Shown in pieces: positions 1 through 6,431 of a DNA stretch of 9,331 nt. Each line of letters begins with the position of its first letter. Position 1 is the first letter of the stretch. The notes under the pieces are model-generated. The model made no database searches. It was not told where the DNA came from and saw only the letters and a list, made by a program, of their open reading frames with translations. A program made the translations under genes and the position numbers. Source of the DNA: Chloroflexota bacterium (GTDB lineage: Bacteria > Chloroflexota > Anaerolineae > Anaerolineales > UBA4823); assembly GCA_030636125.1 (NCBI GenBank), contig DAOVXM010000067.1, forward strand, positions 1-9,331, written 5' to 3'.

Positions 1-830
1 GAGGATTGCAAGCCATAAGTCACTACCCGAACCTCAGGGGTCAGATCCTTGACCAAACCTAATAAATAATCAAATGAGATATCATCCTTATTTAAAACCG
101 CCAGTCGTGGATTTCCATGTCCCTTTTGAGGTGTGACAGCCAGTTCCGTAAACAGGCGCGCTTTTGCGGACCGGTACGCTTCATAACTGCCGTGATAATC
201 CAAATGCTCATGAGTAATGTTGGTCACCACCGAAATATCGATATCGCAAGCAGCGACTCGATGTTGGTCAAGTCCATGTGAAGTCGCCTCGAGGACGACA
301 TGGGTGATATCAGCTTCAACCATCTCAGCGAGATAGCGCTGCACATCGGGCGCTTCGGGTGTCGTCACATGAAATCCAGTATCTAATACTTTCTCGCCAA
401 TCTGTGCATTCACAGTAGATATCATTCCTGCACTGATGCCCGCTTTTCGCAGGATGTGGTAAACCAAGTTGCTCGTGGTCGTCTTTCCGTCCGTGCCGGT
501 GATCCCAATTACGGTCAAATTCCGGGCAGGGTATCCATAAAACGCGGCCGAAATTTGTGCCAAGGCTTGTCTACCATCTTTGACTTTAACATAGGGCACA
601 TTAAGATCAGTGATCGTTTGGGTGCCAACCACAGCCGCAGCACCACGATCGACGGCACTGGAAATATGCTGGTGTCCATCGGTAATCACCCCCTCCAATG
701 CAACGAACACATCACCAGGCTTTACCTGGCGCGAATCAAGTACGATCCCGTTGACAGTTGTATCGGGAATATCACCCACAGACGAAGCGGGTAGATTTCG
801 GATCAGATCAAGAAGTTTTGCCTGGCGCAT
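1..830 (-). CDS. murE: MurE-type UDP-N-acetylmuramoyl-dipeptide ligase, N-terminal 276 codons (cut by window edge)
   Basis: Mur ligases of this type add the third amino acid to UDP-MurNAc-L-Ala-D-Glu in the cytoplasm, using ATP, during peptidoglycan synthesis. The reading frame is open from the ATG at 830 to the left edge with no stop, so the C-terminal domain is outside the window. The N-terminal substrate domain (about residues 1-100) starts MRQAKLLDLIRNLP and has LDSRQVKPGDVFVAL at 31-45. The ATP-binding P-loop GITGTDGKTTT is at 109-119. TTPEAPDVQ (156-164), EATSHGLDQHRV (181-192) and TNITHEHLDYHG (203-214) are Mur-ligase core motifs, and Lys223 in SAKARLF matches the position of the carbamylated lysine. 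The residues choosing the third amino acid (diaminopimelate, lysine or ornithine) lie in the missing part, so the substrate is undetermined. No Shine-Dalgarno site precedes the start. It lies 103 bases after the atpF fusion and seems to have its own promoter. Confidence 0.93.
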   Translation of the reverse strand, partial: MRQAKLLDLIRNLPASSVGDIPDTTVNGIVLDSRQVKPGDVFVALEGVITDGHQHISSAVDRGAAAVVGTQTITDLNVPYVKVKDGRQALAQISAAFYGYPARNLTVIGITGTDGKTTTSNLVYHILRKAGISAGMISTVNAQIGEKVLDTGFHVTTPEAPDVQRYLAEMVEADITHVVLEATSHGLDQHRVAACDIDISVVTNITHEHLDYHGSYEAYRSAKARLFTELAVTPQKGHGNPRLAVLNKDDISFDYLLGLVKDLTPEVRVVTYGLQS

Positions 831-835
831 TGGCT

Positions 836-868
836 TATAAAATACGCCCAAGGATTATCCCTGGGCGT
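836..868 (-). terminator. Hairpin with short T-rich tail after the atp genes
   Basis: On the minus strand ACGCCCAGGG (868-859) pairs with CCTTGGGCGT (853-844) across a 5-base loop. The single imperfect pair becomes a G-U wobble in RNA, so all ten positions can pair. The stem is followed by ATTTTATAA. This looks like a factor-independent terminator for the atp operon, although the T run is short and the murE ATG follows within a few bases. The same bases also hold the proposed murE -10 element. Confidence 0.55.
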
Positions 869-882
869 CTATGAACGTTCAA
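854..882 (-). promoter_or_regulatory. Candidate sigma70-type promoter for murE
   Basis: On the minus strand TTGAAC (882-877, four of six to the -35 consensus) is followed after exactly 17 bases by GATAAT (859-854, five of six to the -10 consensus). Transcription would begin near 847, giving a leader of roughly 17 bases before the murE ATG at 830. The -10 box lies mostly in the loop of the hairpin at 844-868, and the -35 overlaps the perfect 10-base palindrome TGAACGTTCA at 872-881. It explains how murE could be expressed just past a terminator. It rests on consensus match only. Confidence 0.45.
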
Positions 883-898
883 CAAGTAGATTCGCTTA

Positions 899-918
899 AG
901 GAAAATACCTGTTTTCCT
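899..918 (-). repeat. Perfect 7-bp inverted repeat (stem-loop) just after the atpF fusion
   Basis: AGGAAAA (918-912 on the minus strand) pairs with TTTTCCT (905-899) across a six-base loop, 15 bases past the atpF stop. It has no T-tract behind it, so on its own it is not a typical terminator. It could protect the 3' end of the atp transcript or act with the second hairpin at 844-868. Confidence 0.4.
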
Positions 919-933
919 GAATTGTATCTCGGT

Positions 934-1671
934 TTAGTAAAGACTCTGGCGCATAGACTCCAACTGCCCACTTACTGAGCCATCGAGAACTTTATCGCCA
1001 ACTCGGATAACCAATCCACCGAGTATTGCAGGATCGACTCGGAAGGTCACTGTTGCCTGATCGCCGATCTTCGATAAGACATCCTGCTTGACCGATTCTT
1101 TCTCCTCTGCTGTCAGGGGGAGGGCACTGGTCACTTCAGCTGAAGCACCACCGGGGATTTCACCTTCCAGAACAACCACCTCACCAGATTTTACGCCTGA
1201 GAAGAATTCATCAATCAGCACACGCTGCCGCTGTTCGTCGAGTGAAGCGTTGATCAATTTTTGAGCTGCAGCGATCGCTAAAGATCCAACCTGACCGCGT
1301 AATTCGCCAAGGATGCGCTCACGTTCACTCTCTACTTCCGCTAATGCTTCTTCACGCTTCTTTCCAGCATCGGCCTCCGCCTCCGCCACAATCTCCTTAC
1401 CCTGTGCTTCGGCTCGTTCATTGGCCTCACGAATTATTTGGCTGGCATTGGTTTGGGCTTCGGCGATCAATTGCTGGGCTTCTTGCTCAGCATTCTGCCT
1501 GGCCTCTGATGCAATGCGCGCGTCTTCCAATCCTTCGGCGATCGCAGTTCGTCGCCTTTCCAATAAGCCCAAGATGGGTTTATAAACCCAAGCGCGCAGG
1601 ACGACAAATATGATCGCGAAATTAAATATTTGAACAAATAGATAGCCTAGATTAAGTCCTAATCCTTCCAC
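934..1671 (-). CDS. atpF: ATP synthase F0 subunit b fused to the C-terminal domain of subunit delta
   Basis: This is the peripheral stalk of F1F0-ATP synthase, which holds the F1 head still against the rotor. The 245 residues are well over a normal b subunit (about 155-165). One membrane helix lies at about 8-27 (LGYLFVQIFNFAIIFVVL), followed by the usual RAWVYKPILGLLERRR and a long charged, alanine-rich coiled coil to about 155. From about 185 the sequence becomes a delta/OSCP C-terminal domain: PLTAEEKESV, VTFRVDPAILGGLVIRVGDK (208-227) and LDGSVSGQLESMRQSL. The N-terminal helical domain of delta, which normally binds the alpha subunits, is absent. The start is GTG at 1671, with AAAGGAG at 1685-1679 seven bases upstream. 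Mycobacterial b-delta fusions carry a whole delta; this short form more resembles the extended b subunits of alternate F-type ATPases. It is the last atp gene here. Confidence 0.93.
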   Translation of the reverse strand: MEGLGLNLGYLFVQIFNFAIIFVVLRAWVYKPILGLLERRRTAIAEGLEDARIASEARQNAEQEAQQLIAEAQTNASQIIREANERAEAQGKEIVAEAEADAGKKREEALAEVESERERILGELRGQVGSLAIAAAQKLINASLDEQRQRVLIDEFFSGVKSGEVVVLEGEIPGGASAEVTSALPLTAEEKESVKQDVLSKIGDQATVTFRVDPAILGGLVIRVGDKVLDGSVSGQLESMRQSLY

Positions 1672-1716
1672 TGGGGTGCTCCTTTCTTGAAAATAATACC
1701 TGTCATATCTGTTTGA

Positions 1717-1754
1717 AGTGGGAGAAATACACTGCTAACCATTCCTCGCCCACT
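1717..1754 (-). repeat. Spaced inverted repeat between atpE and atpF
   Basis: AGTGGG and CCCACT form a perfect six-base inverted repeat separated by 26 bases in the 94-base gap between atpE and the atpF fusion. It could form a long-looped hairpin in the mRNA. With so large a loop it may be chance, and there is no T-tract, so it is not called a terminator. Confidence 0.25.
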
Positions 1755-1765
1755 GCACCTCAGGT

Positions 1766-1993
1766 TTAACCAACGAACAGGATCAGCAAGGCAACCACCA
1801 GACAGTAAATTGCCACTGCCTCTGTGAAGGCAATTCCAATGATCATATTAGTTTGGACATCACCACTGGCATCTGGATTACGGGCAATACCTTGCACTGC
1901 TCCATTCACCAACATACCGATTCCAATACCTGCACCGATTGTTCCGACCATAGCCAAACCGGCTCCAATTAGTTTTGCGGCTGCGACTTCCAT
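1766..1993 (-). CDS. atpE: ATP synthase F0 subunit c (rotor ring proteolipid)
   Basis: Several copies of this 75-residue hairpin protein form the membrane rotor ring that carries protons through F0. Two membrane helices are clear: about 6-29, with the glycine repeat GAGIGIG at 20-26, and about 50-74. The polar loop has the RNP motif at 38-40, where F1 gamma/epsilon contact the ring. The ion-carrying carboxylate is Glu58 in GIAFTEAVAIY. Residues that make a sodium site in Ilyobacter-type c subunits are absent: the Gln position is Ile, the Ser after the Glu is Ala, and the next Thr is Val, which argues for proton coupling. The start ATG at 1993 has GGAGG at about 2010-2006, some 13 bases upstream, which is rather far. 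The gene lies between atpB and atpF, with unusually roomy gaps of 74 and 94 bases. Confidence 0.97.
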   Translation of the reverse strand: MEVAAAKLIGAGLAMVGTIGAGIGIGMLVNGAVQGIARNPDASGDVQTNMIIGIAFTEAVAIYCLVVALLILFVG

Positions 1994-2042
1994 GTTGTTT
2001 TGTTTACCTCCATGCTTGATTGAAAATGATTTTATAGCGACT

Positions 2043-2057
2043 GGGTGAAATTCACCC
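2043..2057. repeat. 15-bp near-perfect palindrome between atpB and atpE
   Basis: GGGTGAA-A-TTCACCC is a perfect seven-base inverted repeat around one central base. In RNA it gives a tight stem-loop 10 bases after the atpB stop and 49 bases before the atpE start. No T-tract follows, so a terminator is unlikely. A stem-loop here could stabilise the atpE message, which is needed in large excess, or it could be a binding site for a dimeric regulator. Flanking AGCG and CGCT may extend the stem with a bulge. Confidence 0.45.
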
Positions 2058-2067
2058 GCTGAACATG

Positions 2068-3072
2068 TTATGCGTGCGCTTCTTCGCCAGATTCTTCCTC
2101 CTGATGCTCACCGTGACCTTGTGTGGCCTGTGCCATGAACACCATAGTCAGCATACCGAACACAACTGCCTGAATGAGCCCGACAAAGAATTCTAATCCC
2201 AAGAACAACGACTGGACAAAGACAGGGATCAGCGTTCCGATAACAAATAAAAGCACCGATCCGGCGAATATATTGCCAAATAAACGGAAGGAAAACGATA
2301 GCAGCTTCGAGAACTCAGACAGCAGCTCGAGAAGACCCACGAAAAAGTCGATCACGCCAAATACAGGACGTTTGATGACTCCGCCGACATTGATAAATTT
2401 GGTGAAGTAGGTTCCCCCCAAAGCCCGCACACCCATCACCTGGGTCATCAAAACAGAGATCAAGGCCAGGGCAACTGTGAAGTTCAAATCGGTTGAGGCG
2501 ACTCTCACGAAGGGGACCAACGTATATCCAGCATCATGAGCATCTGCGGCGGCCTCACTCGGTGGTCTAACTAATGTGTACACACCCGGGACAACTTGCT
2601 CTATGGGGTTGCCTTCATGTTCGGCAGGCTCAATCCTGCCAATACTATCCACGCCGGGGATTAATTCCATCCAGTTCACGACCAGAACCAATAAGGTTAT
2701 GGTGGCGAAATAGGGAAAAATCCTTTTAGACCATTTTCCTGCAGTCGATTCGGTGAGGTTATTGATAACTTCCAGAATCGCTTCAATTGCTCCAGGTATT
2801 CCCTTGGGGATAAGTTCACCGCTGCGAACAGCTCGGGTCACCGCAAAGGCGATCAAGATCAAGATTACATCGGCAATTATTGTTGCCACCAAGGTGTTGG
2901 TCAGGTAAAAATTTCCAAATAGGGGCGCTGTAGATACATTTTCTGCCGGTAACTGGATATGCGGCAATACAGGTTGGTAAATAAAATAGACAGTATAGAT
3001 ATTCAGAATTATTAATACCAGGATGATCCAACGATTTACGCCGTAGCGCCATTTCTTAGGGGGTTTTTCCAA
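2068..3072 (-). CDS. atpB: ATP synthase F0 subunit a (proton channel stator)
   Basis: Subunit a forms the two proton half-channels beside the c ring in the cytoplasmic membrane. The essential arginine is Arg263 in LLSFSFRLFGNIFAG (257-271). NWMELIPG (133-140) and GLIQAVVFGMLTM (298-310) are also family motifs. At 334 residues it is longer than the E. coli protein (271). The extra length lies mainly in a hydrophilic segment at about 141-193, between membrane helices, and in a Glu/His-rich tail (320-334). The start is TTG at 3072; a perfect AGGAGG (3087-3082) ends nine bases before it and no in-frame ATG fits, so the choice is firm. The gene overlaps the end of atpZ by 17 bases, suggesting translational coupling. 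Confidence 0.96.
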   Translation of the reverse strand: MEKPPKKWRYGVNRWIILVLIILNIYTVYFIYQPVLPHIQLPAENVSTAPLFGNFYLTNTLVATIIADVILILIAFAVTRAVRSGELIPKGIPGAIEAILEVINNLTESTAGKWSKRIFPYFATITLLVLVVNWMELIPGVDSIGRIEPAEHEGNPIEQVVPGVYTLVRPPSEAAADAHDAGYTLVPFVRVASTDLNFTVALALISVLMTQVMGVRALGGTYFTKFINVGGVIKRPVFGVIDFFVGLLELLSEFSKLLSFSFRLFGNIFAGSVLLFVIGTLIPVFVQSLFLGLEFFVGLIQAVVFGMLTMVFMAQATQGHGEHQEEESGEEAHA

Positions 3073-3370
3073 GATCTACGCCCTCCTCATCTTCCTTTGA
3101 ATTTTGTCCGGATGGCTTAGCGAACCGGGAGGTGACTGATCTCACCACCCAAAACATTACAACCAAGGTCACTGGCACACTTGCGATCATCAGTACGACC
3201 GTAAATATAGCTTCACTGTTAAATCGAGTGTCGAGCCAACGACCGATAAAGAAAGCAGCGAGAATTATGATTACGGTCAAACATCCCACTTGACCGGTAA
3301 CCGCTGCCAAGGTCAGGTTAAGTGAGCGCAGCGCCCCTTTCTTATCGGACTGGTCACTAGTCTGGCTCAT
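3056..3370 (-). CDS. atpZ: AtpZ/AtpI-family two-helix membrane protein
   Basis: Small AtpZ/AtpI proteins are encoded at the head of many atp operons and are linked to c-ring assembly and, in some species, Mg2+/Ca2+ transport. This 104-residue protein has a polar N-terminus (1-20), a first membrane helix at about 25-44 with GQVGCLTVIIILAAFFIGRW, the short WLDTRF turn, a second helix at about 53-77 and an acidic C-terminal tail. That layout and the position before atpB support the family. AtpZ and AtpI cannot be separated firmly by eye, so the symbol is tentative. The ATG at 3370 has no Shine-Dalgarno site and lies 9 bases after a strong -10 box, so the message is probably leaderless or nearly so. 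Its stop overlaps atpB. Confidence 0.82.
   Translation of the reverse strand: MSQTSDQSDKKGALRSLNLTLAAVTGQVGCLTVIIILAAFFIGRWLDTRFNSEAIFTVVLMIASVPVTLVVMFWVVRSVTSRFAKPSGQNSKEDEEGVDLGKTP
3081..3087 (-). promoter_or_regulatory. Strong Shine-Dalgarno deciding the atpB TTG start
   Basis: AGGAGGG lies within the atpZ coding end, with eight bases between its last G and the TTG at 3072. It is a full anti-16S match at ideal spacing. It selects the rare TTG start over the out-of-frame ATG a few codons downstream. Confidence 0.8.
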
Positions 3371-3379
3371 GGCGCGCAG

Positions 3380-3409
3380 ATTCTAACACAGCCCGACATC
3401 ACTCGTCAA
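3380..3409 (-). promoter_or_regulatory. Sigma70-type promoter of the atp operon
   Basis: On the minus strand TTGACG (3409-3404, five of six) is followed by an 18-base spacer and TAGAAT (3385-3380, five of six). Only nine bases separate the -10 from the atpZ ATG at 3370, so transcription should start about 2-4 bases before the codon. It lies directly after the hairpin that probably ends the nuo transcript. Confidence 0.65.
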
Positions 3410-3414
3410 TGTGC

Positions 3415-3443
3415 AAAAAAGGACAAATAAAGGTTACTTTGTC
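3415..3443 (-). terminator. Probable terminator of the nuo operon
   Basis: GACAAA (3443-3438 on the minus strand) pairs with TTTGTC (3427-3422) across a 10-base loop. After one C comes TTTTTT (3420-3415). It begins 38 bases after the nuoN stop, just before the atp promoter. The stem is short and AT-rich, so termination may be partial. Confidence 0.5.
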
Positions 3444-3481
3444 AAAAACGACATTTTGCATAAACAAATTCATCCTATTTT

Positions 3482-4939
3482 TTAGAATAATGCAGATGCA
3501 GCTCTAGCAGACCATTGAGCCCAGGGTCCAAACAAGACACCGAGAACAATGATCCCTATCACCAATATAGTCAGCCCTAAAGTATAGGGCCGTGTTAAAG
3601 GTACTGGTTTATTTTCGTCCTCAGAACGGTAGAGGTACACAACTTTTAATACGATCAAATAATAATACAGACCCACAATTGCATTCAACACGCCGATTAT
3701 TGCCAACCAGGCCAATCCAGTTTTAACCGCGGCAGCGAACACAAAGAACTTAGCGACAAATCCACCGAATGGGGGCATACCTGCCAAGGAGAGAAATGTG
3801 ACCAGCATAACCAAAGCCAGAGCGGGTGAACGTCTGCTTAAAGCTGCGTAATCGGAAATTTCATCAGAACCGGAGATACGCCAGAAAGCCGCCACTATAC
3901 CGAAGGCTGCCAGATTAGTGACCACATATACGACCAGGTAGAAGACCACAGAAGTGAAACCCAATTCTGACAAGGCCGCTACACCGATCAGCGCATAACC
4001 GGCATGGGCGATCGATGAATAAGCTAACAAGCGCTTGATGTTCGTTTGAGCAATTGCGATTCCGTTGCCAAGTGTCATCGTGAACACCGATAACGCCGAT
4101 ATGACGACCACCCAGTACGGGATAACCTCTGGATCCGCATAAGCTGTCAACAAGACACGCATTAATACCGCAAAACCGGCTGCCTTCGACGCTGTTGACA
4201 GGAAACCTGCCACTGGAGTGGGTGCGCCCTCATAAACATCTGGTGCCCAAAAGTGGAATGGTACAGCTGAGATTTTAAACCCAAATCCCACCATCACCAA
4301 AATCAAAGTCCCTAACGCCAGAGTCAGAGTCAGATCACCGGTTACCACTTTCTCAGTGATCTCATACAGATCGGTTGTACCCGTGAAGCCAAAGAGCAGG
4401 CTGAAGCCGTACAGCATGATGGCTGATGTCAGCGCTCCGAACAAGAAATATTTGTAACCGGATTCGGAAGATTTATTATCGTTCTTATAGAAACCAGCCA
4501 GGATGTAGAGCGGGATCGAAGTGACCTCGATCGCCAGGAAGAGCATAATCAGATCCGCCGACGAAGCCATCAGTGTCATTCCCATGGTAGAGATCAACAA
4601 AAGTAAGTAAAACTCTCCACGCTGCCCGAGCGGCTTTATCTCCATGGCAAACAAACAAGTTATCGCGGCACCAAAAAGGAATAGTAAAGCAAATGAGAAA
4701 CCCAACCAGTCGTAGCGAAGCATCCCACCCCAAACCAGCTCCGATTCTTCGCCAGGTCGACCGAATACGAGAGTCAAGATAAAGATAATGGTTAATCCAC
4801 CTGCAGTTAACCAACCCAGACCACGGCGTTGTTCATCACGCCATATTAGATCGTATGCCAACACGATCAGCGCCAAAACAACCAAGCCAATCTCAGGCAA
4901 TATCGCCCGAATCATGGTGGAATCAATGCTACTGATCAC
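3482..4939 (-). CDS. nuoN: NADH-quinone oxidoreductase subunit N
   Basis: NuoN is one of the antiporter-like proton-pumping subunits in the membrane arm of complex I, the one nearest the quinone-binding end. The 485-residue length matches the family. Residues linked to pumping are all present: Glu138 in FLAIEVTSIPLYILAG (TM5), Lys222 in GFGFKISAVPFHFWAPDVYE (TM7), Lys252 in STASKAAG (TM8) and Lys397 in FGGFVAKFFVF (TM12). GAPTPVAGFLSTASKAAG (238-255) is typical of NuoN rather than NuoM or NuoL. The start is GTG at 4939, directly after the TAG of the second nuoM, with GGGAGG (4952-4947) seven bases upstream; the ATG at codon 9 is less well placed. It is the last nuo gene, as in most nuo operons. 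Confidence 0.96.
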   Translation of the reverse strand: MISSIDSTMIRAILPEIGLVVLALIVLAYDLIWRDEQRRGLGWLTAGGLTIIFILTLVFGRPGEESELVWGGMLRYDWLGFSFALLFLFGAAITCLFAMEIKPLGQRGEFYLLLLISTMGMTLMASSADLIMLFLAIEVTSIPLYILAGFYKNDNKSSESGYKYFLFGALTSAIMLYGFSLLFGFTGTTDLYEITEKVVTGDLTLTLALGTLILVMVGFGFKISAVPFHFWAPDVYEGAPTPVAGFLSTASKAAGFAVLMRVLLTAYADPEVIPYWVVVISALSVFTMTLGNGIAIAQTNIKRLLAYSSIAHAGYALIGVAALSELGFTSVVFYLVVYVVTNLAAFGIVAAFWRISGSDEISDYAALSRRSPALALVMLVTFLSLAGMPPFGGFVAKFFVFAAAVKTGLAWLAIIGVLNAIVGLYYYLIVLKVVYLYRSEDENKPVPLTRPYTLGLTILVIGIIVLGVLFGPWAQWSARAASALF

Positions 4940-6421
4940 CTAAGCACCTCCCAATAGGCGCATTATATTCTCTACACCTGATGCAACCAGCGGAACCATT
5001 ATGGCAGGATATACACCAAGAACAATCAATACCCCACTCAAAAACACCAATGCAACTTTGTCCAATATGGTGACATCTCCGAAATGACCGACGAATTCAT
5101 CAGGCACCTTTCCGAAAAATACCTGGCTGATAACCCGAATGATATAGGATGCGGTGATGACAATTGAAATAGCTGCGACGATTGCGATCCAGGGTTGGTA
5201 ACGCCACAAACCCATAAAAATCGGGAATTCAGCGATGAATCCCGAAAAACCTGGCATACCCATCGATACCATACCCCCGACCACGAACGCAACTGCCACC
5301 AATGGCATCAGGCGAGAGAAACCCCCTAACTTCGGAATCTCGCGTGTATGTGTCCGATCATAAATCATCCCAACGACAGCAAAGAAGAGGGCAGTCATTA
5401 TGCCGTGAGAGAACATCTGCACACCAGCGCCGAGCATTCCATCTCCATTGAGGGTTGCGAATCCCATCAACACCAAACCCATGTGTGAAACCGATGAAAA
5501 TCCAATGACGTATTTGAAATCCTTCTGTACCATAGCGATGAATGCGCCATAGACGACATTGACCAGAGTGAGCAAAATAATCCATGGCAAGTGGAATCTG
5601 GCTCCTTCAGGCAGGAGCATAATTCCAACTCGTAAAGCTGCAAATGCGCCTAGCTTCATCAGTACTCCAGCATGGAACATTGATACAGCGGTAGGAGCTG
5701 CTACGTGCCCATCCGGGCTCCAATTATGAAATGGAAAGATGCCTCCCAACACAGCGAAACCGAAGAACACAAACGGGAACCAGAACTTCTGGAATTGCGG
5801 AGAAAACTCTGCAGTCTCCAGCAGCAGCATATTAAATGTATCCATCCCGGATGCGAAATAAATCGCCAGGATACCAACCAATGCGATCACCGATCCAATA
5901 AATAGATAAAGGGTCAGCTTCATGGCGGCATACTCCCGGGTTACCTTCCAACCCCAAATGGCGATCAGCAAGTACATCGGGAAAACGGCAATTTCGTAAA
6001 AAAAGAACAATCCAAATAGATCCAGTGCAGCGAATACTCCAAAAACACCGGATGCCAAGATAATAATGAAGGCGAAAAACTCACGCGGACGGTCATCCAT
6101 CCCCCAGGATATCAACACTCCGGTGAACATGACGATACCCGTCAGAAGCATCAATGGGGTGCTTATTCCATCCACGCCGACATGGTATGAGATCCCAAAT
6201 GCTGAGAACCACTCATGTTTCTCAACAAATTGGTACCCACCGATCGAAGTATTGTAGCTGAAATAAACCCATCCTGAGAGCACCAGGGCGAAGAAGGCAG
6301 CTGCTAGAGCAGTGGCACGAATTTCCGTCTTGCGCTCACCCGGGATTAATAAGATCAGCAAGCCAGAGATGATAGGGGTAAAGATGATTACACTTAGGAA
6401 TGGGAACTGCGTCATTAACAT
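4940..6421 (-). CDS. nuoM: Second, divergent NADH-quinone oxidoreductase subunit M (NuoM2)
   Basis: This is an antiporter-like membrane subunit of complex I of 493 residues. It shares SYHVGVDGIS (78-87) and the M-type core with the neighbouring nuoM but is clearly a different paralogue. TM5 Glu143 in FFYEIAVFPMY, Lys256 in GVLMKLGAFAALR (TM8) and Glu398 in GFIAEFPIF (TM12) are kept. The central TM7 lysine is not: the canonical AFAIKVPIWPFH reads GFAVLGGIFPFH (221-232), with Leu225 at the lysine position. The next motif is NWSPDGHVAAPTAVSM rather than TWLPDAHTEAPTAGSM. The boundary given uses the first ATG; GAGG (6428-6425) lies only three bases from it but nine from the ATG at 6415, so translation more likely starts there. 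It lies 10 bases after nuoM and abuts nuoN. A fourth pump-like subunit of complex I is the natural reading. Confidence 0.93.
   Translation of the reverse strand: MLMTQFPFLSVIIFTPIISGLLILLIPGERKTEIRATALAAAFFALVLSGWVYFSYNTSIGGYQFVEKHEWFSAFGISYHVGVDGISTPLMLLTGIVMFTGVLISWGMDDRPREFFAFIIILASGVFGVFAALDLFGLFFFYEIAVFPMYLLIAIWGWKVTREYAAMKLTLYLFIGSVIALVGILAIYFASGMDTFNMLLLETAEFSPQFQKFWFPFVFFGFAVLGGIFPFHNWSPDGHVAAPTAVSMFHAGVLMKLGAFAALRVGIMLLPEGARFHLPWIILLTLVNVVYGAFIAMVQKDFKYVIGFSSVSHMGLVLMGFATLNGDGMLGAGVQMFSHGIMTALFFAVVGMIYDRTHTREIPKLGGFSRLMPLVAVAFVVGGMVSMGMPGFSGFIAEFPIFMGLWRYQPWIAIVAAISIVITASYIIRVISQVFFGKVPDEFVGHFGDVTILDKVALVFLSGVLIVLGVYPAIMVPLVASGVENIMRLLGGA
4947..4952 (-). promoter_or_regulatory. Shine-Dalgarno deciding the nuoN GTG start
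   Basis: GGGAGG lies inside the last codons of the second nuoM, seven bases before the GTG at 4939. The GTG abuts the preceding stop codon, so the two genes are probably translationally coupled. Confidence 0.7.
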
Positions 6422-6431
6422 TTACCTCGTA

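Noticed and set aside
456..840. Open frames on the plus strand opposite murE (112 and 76 residues)
   Set aside because: The minus strand carries a full set of Mur ligase motifs through this stretch, and the plus-strand products show no recognisable domain or ribosome site.
872..881. TGAACGTTCA as an SOS (LexA) box
   Set aside because: Gram-positive-type LexA boxes have GAAC and GTTC separated by four bases; here they are directly joined.
1766..1993. Sodium-coupled c ring, suggested by the resemblance of the b-delta form to alternate F-type ATPases
   Set aside because: The Gln and Ser/Thr sodium ligands are replaced by Ile, Ala and Val, leaving only the carboxylate Glu58.
2025..2040. TATAAA as an internal -10 box for atpE
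   Set aside because: No acceptable -35 hexamer lies at 16-18 bases upstream and there is no extended -10 TG.
3440..3445. Perfect TTGACA on the minus strand after nuoN
   Set aside because: No -10-like hexamer lies 16-18 bases downstream; the bases are part of the terminator-like hairpin.
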